A stretch of DNA of 64,000 nt from Phialocephala subalpina (Eukaryota; Ascomycota; Leotiomycetes; Helotiales; Mollisiaceae), in NCBI GenBank assembly GCA_900073065.1, contig FJOG01000056.1, forward strand, positions 146,803 through 210,802, read 5' to 3'. Under the pieces are notes generated by a model that saw only the letters and a program-made list of their open reading frames with translations, had not been told where the DNA came from and made no database searches. The translations under genes were made by a program, and so were the position numbers. Of this stretch, positions 56,968 to 64,000 are shown one piece after another (position 1 is the first letter of the stretch; every line of letters starts with the position of its first letter).

Positions 56968-59367
56968 ATGAGCTTTGGCTACTCAATTGGAGATGGAATT
57001 GCCCTCGTTCAACTGGCATATCGAGTCCTTCAAGGCGCTCGACAAGCATGTGGCGAGCACGACGACCTCACGCGCGAAGTCTCCAGCCTTCACAAAGTTC
57101 TCGAACGTCTGCAACGGGAGCTTGCGAATCCCGAGTCCCTCCTCAATCGAGCCGATGATGACAGGCGATCAGAGCTGGACGAACATGGCAGAGGTTGCGA
57201 GTCTGTGTTGAAGGTCATGGACGCGATTGTGACGAAATATAATAAGCTGTCGGAACAAGATGGGAAGAGAACCGCGAGAAGGCTCTGGCAGAAAGTCAGG
57301 TTTGGAAATGGAGAAATGAGAGATTTGGCAGAGATAAGGATAAAGCTTTCAACATACACAACCGCAATAAACATGAGTCTGAATCTATGCTCTTTAGGAT
57401 CACAAGGACGGGTTGAGAAGGAGTTGAATGATGTTGGTGTACGATTAGGAGGGGGTCTAGAGGGAATTCGATTAAAGGTCGATTGGATTGCTGCGAATAT
57501 GACTGCGAGGAGCGGCGATGGAACTGTTTGGACATCATACGAAAACGACGATAGGGAGTTTTGGAGACAGCTACGACGAGAACTCGTCAAAGAAGGGTAT
57601 CGCAGCTCGGTCTTACACAAACATAAGGGACTTCGAAAAAATATGTCGCGGAACTTGGTCAAAGGGGGGTCTTCGATCAACTGAGTGAGGAGGAAGAAGA
57701 AGACGAAGACGAAGAAGATGATGATGAGGAAGCAGAGTCGAAAGTAGACTGTAGTTTGAACGATCATAGTGCCCAAGGTTTACTCAGAATTGATGGAGCA
57801 GAATCGGAGAAAACGAGTAGCGAGGATGACGATACGGATAGTGGTCGACGGAGAGCAGACACAGAAGCAGAGAGTGAAATTGAACAAGCAGGAGGTGATG
57901 TTGATTCGGGCGGGACAACTGAAGGGAGTCTAGACTCTGGTGGGAACGAATCGAGCATTGCACCGACATTGGATCCAATGGCCAATATCTCATCCTCGCC
58001 AAACCGAGGCTCAAGGTTGATGAGAAACGCTGCATCTGCCCTCGTCGTCCTGCGCGCAAAATGCGCGACGGTTGAAGAGATCCTCGACGAAGACTTCGTG
58101 CCAAACGGACATCCAAACTGCTTCTCCAATAAGGATCAACCGCTTCTTGAGGAGGAAACAGACGCACAGAACGTTCACTTAGATCCTCTGGATCCTTGTC
58201 AAGTTCACCCCAATTCAAATGATAACTCAGCACCATCTCGAGACCCGGTATCAGCGAGCGAAGACAAAAACAAAGACTTCGTATGGGCCATTACAAACTT
58301 CGATGTCCCCAGAACGAGCGCAATAAAAGGTACCGATGACCTCGAGCGAGAGTGGAAACGAAGACAAATTGCAGTCTTCCATGTATTTAAAGCCTTACTT
58401 GAGACACACATAATATTCGAGGACCCGCAAAGACACTTATGGTTGTTTCCTGTGTCGAAAATTATGACGTGGGAGGTGAGTCTGCAACTACTTGAGACAT
58501 GACATCGTTCAACACTAATCCTTTCAGGCGCTGAAAAAAAGCTTCAAACGTGCCTTCCCCAAGTCCCGAGATCTTGGTCTCTTCGTACCAGATGGGAAGC
58601 ATGAGCTACTCATCGGACTGTGGGAAAGAATTGTAACGGGCAAAAAGATGATCAACGCCAGTCCCAATACTCTCCCTGAAGTTATCAAGCCGGGGACCCT
58701 GGTAATGATCTATGTGAAAGATCCGGTGCGGCCGTATCCTCTGCTCGATGAACATTTTGATGTGTTCTCATCATCTTCAAACCCGAGCATACTCCTCTGG
58801 CCTACTCTGCGTCAGAGCGATCTCAACCAATATCTTCAACTCGTCCTTCCAGAGTCCACCCAGCCCCCAATAAACACAGAACGGATCCAAAATGTGTTGT
58901 TTTCCGGGAAATCGCGCGATATACCAGAAAACCTAGTGGCCAACAATGTACCATTGTACCCATCTAATGAGGAATGCGCTTGCATTTACAGGGATGACCG
59001 CTGGTGTAGCCCATTCGCAAGGGCCGGTGGAGACAACCACGCAGATTTATACTATTCAAGGGCGAACCGTAAAAATCGAGCTAGGAATGAGAGCGGGTCT
59101 TTACATGCTGCGCAGTATCACTCGAAGTGGGCGAAGTGGTCCGACGATGTAGGAGAACTAGAATCTGATCCAGAAAATTCATCACGACCACTTCCCCAGC
59201 CGGCAAAAGGGAATGGAGGTCACGCAATACCGAACGATCTACAAGATTCACATGTTAATATACCTCATATACCCCTACCTCCTTCTGGCGATCGTACTAC
59301 ATCCGCACGGAGAAGAAGACACAAAGATCAAGGGGGCAAATCCAAGAAACGAACGGTCAAACCTTGA
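56968..59367 (+). CDS. Protein with fungal STAND-type N-terminal domain, frameshifted
   Basis: The N-terminal 230 residues (GIALVQLAYRVLQGARQACG, then SSLHKVLERLQRELANPESL) are helical and resemble the domain that precedes NACHT or ankyrin modules in fungal STAND proteins (Helo-like/NACHT_N group). No ATPase follows here. After a run of six G at 57661-57666 the frame stops at 57684, but one frame over it reads VFDQLSEEEEEDEDEEDDDE and continues. A one-base indel in the G run is the simplest explanation. An intron (58476-58527) joins MTWE to ALKKSFKRAFPK. The C-terminal half contains a possible ubiquitin-like fold (RDLGLFVPDGKHELLIGLWE) and a basic tail (ARRRRHKDQGGKSKKR). Function unknown; a role in recognition or cell death is speculative. 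Confidence 0.65.
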
Positions 59368-61108
59368 CCTCTGGCACATTTGGCAGGATTATAGCAGCCG
59401 TTATAGTGCTCTTGACTTGTGCACGGCTGTGTGGTTGTTGATGTTCTACGGCTCTCGTTGGCTGCAAGAGCCTAAGATTCGGCATCAAATGAGATATTGC
59501 AGAACTTTGATGAAAGCACTTGCTTGATGGCTACCCTCAAACTTCAACAATGTATCGGACATTGAAGACAGTAGCTCAGAGGGGAGAAAAGACATAAACA
59601 ACTCTTTAGAGCCCATTTCCTCGTTGTCCTTTCCTCTTCTAGTGATTCCTTCCTCTCCCACTCGCCAAGCCTTTCACTACGCAACCTCCTCATCACCACC
59701 AACTCCTTCCCAAAGAGGTGGCTCTCGCCCACTACACATTTGACACTTATACCTCCCTTATATTCTTATCCTCCACCTTAAAAAAGAAACTCCTTCAAAA
59801 ACAGAAGGGAAGTAGAAAGCTTTCTTTTCTAAGGGGGAGGACGAGAATATAAGGGAGGTACAAGTGCCAAATGTGTAGTGGGCGAGAGGTCCCTTATAAG
59901 AGCATAGACTCATAGTAGAGATGTATTTGAGTAATTATTGTGAGCTTCGCTGATGTGGTGCATTGCATTCTGATTCATGTTGCGGTGAGTGAGGGTTTTG
60001 ACGCTGCACCTGCACCACCCGGCCAAGCTACCAGGACACGACGAGCCGCATTTCTATCAGAAATAATATCTATATCCCTCTTGTGTGCCTGTTCACTATA
60101 TTCGCAAATATTGGACTTCCACAAAATTGAATCTGATCTCGTTGCTGATACCTCCATACACCCATTCGGTGCTGTAGCGAGCACCACAAGCTTTACCACA
60201 ACCCCAACTTCGCAGAACCACGACCTTGGGCGCAGAAGACAACCAAAACTTTCCATTGAAACATAATTTGAGGACCGAAAATGCTCGACTTTCAATTTGA
60301 AGTCTTGCATCCTCGACACCCTGGCTGTTCAAACCTCGGCCCTGCCTGCTGGCAACAGGCACAATCCTACAACAGATATGTACTTCAAGTACTTGTAGTG
60401 CTCAGATTTCAATTTGGAGGCACTCGCCGCCTTTTCCGTCTAGTCTCGACGCGTCAAAGCTTCACCAATTCTCAACCATCATCGCCTCACCAGCAGTCCC
60501 AAACCTCGACCTTGCTCCTAGACGGCAACCAAAATTTCACGAAAGAAACGTTTCCCCGGGGACGGAAGTCCTCAAACTTCAATTTCAAATCACGCAGCTT
60601 CGTTCTAGCGGAGTTGTGACGTGTTGAGTTTCTTGCTGGCGAGGAATCTGGCCCACTGGTACTTCAGAAAAGGCAGAGCCCTGGGACGTATCATGGGAAA
60701 CTTCCGATAGGTATTATGACGACGAGATTAATTTGCTGCTGGAGAACCTTGAACTAAGTTTTGCGTCGTTTACCTTCCTTCTGGTTGAGATTGGACACTT
60801 CATAGTTGGGTATCAGGCTGCTCGGTCTCAGCGGCGACATGACGAGAAGGCGTTGTAAAGAACTAGAAGACCCCTTGCTCCTCTCATCCCCAATATATCT
60901 GTACTTGCACATTGTATCCTATCCAGAATTTTCCACAGTGATGAACAATGGAATTTCAGAGACTTGTGTGAAAACCCTCGCTCTTCATGTCGGTCTTGGC
61001 GATGGGAAAATAAACCGTCGCATTGAAAGAACGCCTCTAAATGCAGAACCTACTACCACCACCGCTCAGATGCCTGCAGGTATCCGGATATATCGAAAGA
61101 GCAGTCGA
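59368..61108. other. Intergenic, 1.7 kb, with foldback element
   Basis: It contains the inverted repeat at 59722-59888. Further right, two stretches around 60215-60330 and 60490-60610 look weakly duplicated (shared ctcgac, caaccaaaa and cttcaattt patches). Open frames in the region have no domains. Confidence 0.45.
59722..59888. mobile_element. Foldback/MITE-like inverted repeat, arms of about 65 bp
   Basis: The left arm starts ctctcgcccactacacattt and continues acctcccttatattct. The right arm is its inverse complement, with about six mismatches that are mostly transitions, around a spacer of about 35 nt. Transcribed, it would form a long hairpin. There is no coding capacity, and the target duplication was not resolved. 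Confidence 0.8.
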
Positions 61109-61795
61109 TTATTCCTCGACACTATGCACCACCACATCCGGCTGCACCAAATTCGCCCTGATGATATCTCCATTCAACAAATCATTGCCCTCGGCCCTCC
61201 CGACAGCCGCCTCCCAATTATCTTCGATGCCACTCTTGATATGCCTCTTCGCAATCCTGTTCTTTGCCAATACCGGATCGACATCCACAAACCAACTCTC
61301 ATCCACCATACCCTTGATCCCCTTCCATGGTTCCTCATCTAACAGTAGATAATTCCCCTCTAGTATAACGAAACTCGTATCCTTCCCAATCGTGATGCCA
61401 TCTGCGACTGGATCTTTGACCGCATGATCGAACGAAGGAGCGAGGATCGTTTCTGTGACCGTAAGTCTGGAATTCGAGAGCTTGGTGACAAGCCCTAGGA
61501 CACCATCTGCGTCAAAAGTCCAGGATGCGCCGCGTCGCGCATAGGCTTCTGCTTTGTTGGGCATTTGATCGAGAGTCGAGCGTGGGAGGTGGAAACCATC
61601 CATTGGGACTACTGCGACGAATGGTGTTTGGGAGGAAGCATTGAGACGTTCTGCGACTTTGTTGGCGATTGTGGTTTTGCCTGAGCCGGGAGGACCTGCC
61701 AGTATGATCACGACTCGGTATTGGCCTTTGCTGTCTATAAGGTTGGCTTTGAGGGAGAGGGCACGGTCGGTGAGGGATTTGTAGACTGGCTCCAT
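61109..61795 (-). CDS. P-loop kinase, FrcK/uridine-kinase-like, 228 residues
   Basis: A single exon from an ATG at 61795. Near residue 30 the Walker A loop is LAGPPGSGKTTIANKVAERL. VPMDGFHLPRSTLD follows; the Asp of MDGFH is the catalytic base region in pantothenate and uridine kinases. RRGASWTFDADG and ILEGNYLLLDEEPWKGI are also diagnostic of this group, as is WFVDVDPVLAKNRIAKRH. The length of about 230 residues matches the bacterial FrcK and fungal uridine-kinase-like proteins of the phosphoribulokinase/uridine kinase superfamily. The substrate (a nucleoside, sugar or vitamin) cannot be decided from sequence alone. It is intact and cytosolic. Confidence 0.92.
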   Translation of the reverse strand: MEPVYKSLTDRALSLKANLIDSKGQYRVVIILAGPPGSGKTTIANKVAERLNASSQTPFVAVVPMDGFHLPRSTLDQMPNKAEAYARRGASWTFDADGVLGLVTKLSNSRLTVTETILAPSFDHAVKDPVADGITIGKDTSFVILEGNYLLLDEEPWKGIKGMVDESWFVDVDPVLAKNRIAKRHIKSGIEDNWEAAVGRAEGNDLLNGDIIRANLVQPDVVVHSVEE

Positions 61796-62722
61796 TGTGA
61801 TGGTGGGGTTTTGTGAGGATGGCAGGTCAAGGGGATGTTCGAGAGGAGGTAGCCAGGCGTCGAGAGGAGGGAGATATCCTGTCGTCGGGGTTGTGAAGAG
61901 TTTAAGGTTAGGTGGGGAAACTTCGTGAGGATGTGGGGATTGAAAGTAATTTCCAGTGAGGGATTTCGTCGAGAATAAGGGTATATCTTCGTCGCTCGAG
62001 AGAAGATGAATGTCCTATTGTTAGAGAAGTGAATGAAATTGGCACCTGCCCTACTGTACCTCATCATCCATTTTTATATGGACTGCGCATCGGGCGAGTC
62101 CACTCCGGTGGATGGGCGAGTGTGGCCGTCGCCAAAGAAATCAGAAGATTCACTCGGAGAAGCTCTGCAGAGTCATCGGGAGTCCAACTAGGAGAAGCCA
62201 TGGTTCGAGATAGAATGCAGAGCAAGAACTTCCTTCTCTACATACGGATGTGAGGAAGAAAGGACGTGTCGTCGTGTCGAGGTTGCACTACATTACCAGG
62301 CTAGAGTGAGTGCTCAGAGATACGTGCAGCAGCTCTTAGCGCGGATATCTCAGAGCAGGCTACTTCCTTCTCCTTCGCGACCTCAAGATTTTGCTTCTCG
62401 AAGTATCTTCAACAATATTCAGCATTCAATACCAACACTTTGTCATTATCGAAACATTTTTCTCCATCTTGTTTGTCTTTTTCACCATCTTCCAGTCTTC
62501 CAACACCAAGTCAGTCACGTGTTACCCAACTTTCTCCACCTTTGGCCAAGCATCAAATTCCCCCGCAAACTCGAGTCATGTCGCGTGCTTCTCCAGATTT
62601 TCCTTCTCCAGCATCTAATGAACTCTATGTTACGACCCCACAAACATATCACAAACGCCCAGGACACCTTCGGATGAAAACGACGAATTTTCGTTGGTGG
62701 TCGAGATAGCAGCATTGTTACA
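61796..62722. other. Intergenic between divergent genes
   Basis: It contains promoters for the kinase (leftward) and the Zn2Cys6 regulator (rightward). No additional gene is supported. Confidence 0.5.
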
Positions 62723-64000
62723 ATGAACGCCACTCTGAACGAATGCCCACCACAACAACTGAGAGCGGTAAGTGGACAATGGGCATTTACCCGGACGAGA
62801 CGCGTGTAAGAGCCGTTGCTAACTCGTTCTAGTGTCTAGAATGTCAGGTATGTGTCCCATCTCGTCCGATATACCTACTGGCTCATGAACTGTGGCTGAT
62901 CCACCGCCCAGAAACGGAAAAGCAAAGTATGTGGCATCCTGGACTACCTTGTTGGGACATTCTCCGGATTCCGGCTGATCATCTCTCCTCCTTCAGTGCA
63001 CTGGCGAAAGTCCATGTGCATATTGTACCAGAGCACAGAAGAATTGTATATATACTGCACGTCCAGTCAGGACTCCTCTGACAAGAAAGTATGTCAATAG
63101 CTCCCACCCACCCTCACCCCGCATCCTCCACGAATCCGTGCTTACCAATCATCTGAAGGAATCTTGATGCTGCTGAACAAAAGGTTGAGAAGCTCACCTC
63201 CTTGTTGAGATCTCTAAATCCAGATGTCGACATCGAGAGTCTTCTCAAGAATGGGATACCCTCAGCCCGACCACCTGCAAACAACCCCAGCCCCAAGAGC
63301 CCGCAACAGGGTGACGAAGCAAGTCCCGGATCGTCACATGAGTATGAGTGGCATGAAGCACCATTGTCGAATGATGATGAGCAAGCCCATTCCTTGAGAG
63401 ATGGGATGGCGCTTCTTTCTACCGATCCTTCGGAGTCTGGCTATCTTGGTACGTCCAACCTCAAGAACATTGTGCTGCCTTTTATAGCTAACCATATGCA
63501 GGTAGCAGTGCTGGGTCAAGCATGCTTCAGACCATCTGCTCGTTGCTGTCTTTGAGAGGACCACTCGACGACCCATCGAGAAGCGAACTCTCTAAATTGA
63601 TTGCAACCAGACAACGCTCGGATTCCGGTGTACTAATGTTGGAGGGTGACTTGGCGTCATCAGCTATCACAGACGGACTCATTGATGCCTACTTTCTATT
63701 CTACAATACATCGTACCCAATTTTGCACAGCCAACTCTTCCGAGACACCTACGCGAACAGATCTCAAATAGCCAGCAACTCCGCCTGGCAGTTGGTCTTC
63801 TACACCGTTCTCGCTATCGGTCATTGGGTTCTTAGTGCTGGAGAGGACCATGCAGACTCGCCGTATTATCTGGCAGCTCGTTCCAGAATGTCTGCAGGCA
63901 TGCTTGAGAGTGGCACTCTCACTGGAGTGCAGGCTTTTCTGCTGATGGCAAGTCACTTGCTCTGGTCACCAATCCATTTTGACTAACACAAAGTGTAGGG
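62723..64000 (+). CDS. Zn(II)2Cys6 transcription factor, micro-exon zinc cluster, partial
   Basis: Exons 62723-62767, 62833-62847, 62912-62926, 62997-63088, 63159-63448 and 63502-63947 join in phase. Exons 2 and 3 are 15 nt each. Together with exon 4 they spell the zinc cluster CLECQKRKSKC and TGESPCAYCTRAQKNC. A short helical linker (AAEQKVEKLTSLLRSLNPDV) suggests dimerisation. The fungal-specific regulatory domain starts at DGLIDAYFLFYNTSYPILHS. The last intron seen (63948-63998) has a GC donor (atg|gcaagt), a gactaac branch site and a gtgtag acceptor, after which the gene continues past the edge with a Gly codon. Target genes are unknown. Confidence 0.9.

Noticed and set aside
59940..60620. 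Overlapping open frames with a vague duplication
   Set aside because: The similarity between the two stretches is patchy and the frames have no domain, so they are described only as part of the intergenic region.
1..64000. CRISPR arrays or prokaryotic features
   Set aside because: No regularly spaced repeats or operon-like gene packing; introns are present throughout.

Overview
The window is nuclear DNA of a filamentous ascomycete (Pezizomycotina), with Leotiomycetes as my best but unproven guess. The evidence is genes split by 45-70 nt introns, several Zn(II)2Cys6 regulators, HET-domain genes, DUF6594- and DUF8021-like proteins, small secreted proteins, and a copia retrotransposon carrying RIP-like transition damage. 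No tRNA, rRNA, CRISPR array or prokaryotic operon was seen. One run of Ns (26856-27001) marks an assembly gap. Exon boundaries were set by hand from splice signals and reading phase; for most multi-exon genes the exon lengths sum to a whole number of codons.

Layout. 1-7 kb: a tyrosinase cut by the left edge, a Zn2Cys6 regulator lacking the first half of its zinc cluster, a palindrome-flanked AT-rich repeat block, and a membrane-anchored unknown. 7-17 kb: a decayed secreted FAD oxidase with a MITE in an intron, an unknown with a possible mitochondrial presequence, a DUF6594 membrane protein and a large triple-AAA (CbxX/CfxQ-type) ATPase. 17.3-23.5 kb: a complete but dead Ty1/copia element with 190-bp LTRs and a 5-bp target duplication. 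23.6-29.6 kb: a cupin-like gene, a multi-exon membrane glycoprotein and a broken HET gene. 30-33.5 kb: three small genes, two of them cysteine-rich. 34-47 kb: a sugar transporter, a frameshifted DUF8021 gene, a short-chain dehydrogenase, an ABCB multidrug transporter and a UPC2-like regulator, all on the minus strand. 48.9-56 kb: a PY-motif protein, a secreted protein, a second damaged HET gene, a thioredoxin-like fragment and a membrane protein. 57-64 kb: a STAND-like N-terminal-domain protein, a foldback element, a FrcK/uridine-kinase-like P-loop kinase, and a Zn2Cys6 regulator whose zinc cluster is encoded across micro-exons and runs off the right edge.

How it fits together. I see no biosynthetic cluster. 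The dehydrogenase, ABC transporter and UPC2-like regulator are adjacent and could act in lipid or xenobiotic stress, but that is inference. Two themes stand out. First, gene decay: the FAD oxidase, both HET genes, the DUF8021 gene and the STAND-like gene all carry stops or frameshifts, so either this is a degenerating accessory region or the assembly has indel errors. Second, unusual splicing: three GC-AG introns and two consecutive 15-nt coding exons.
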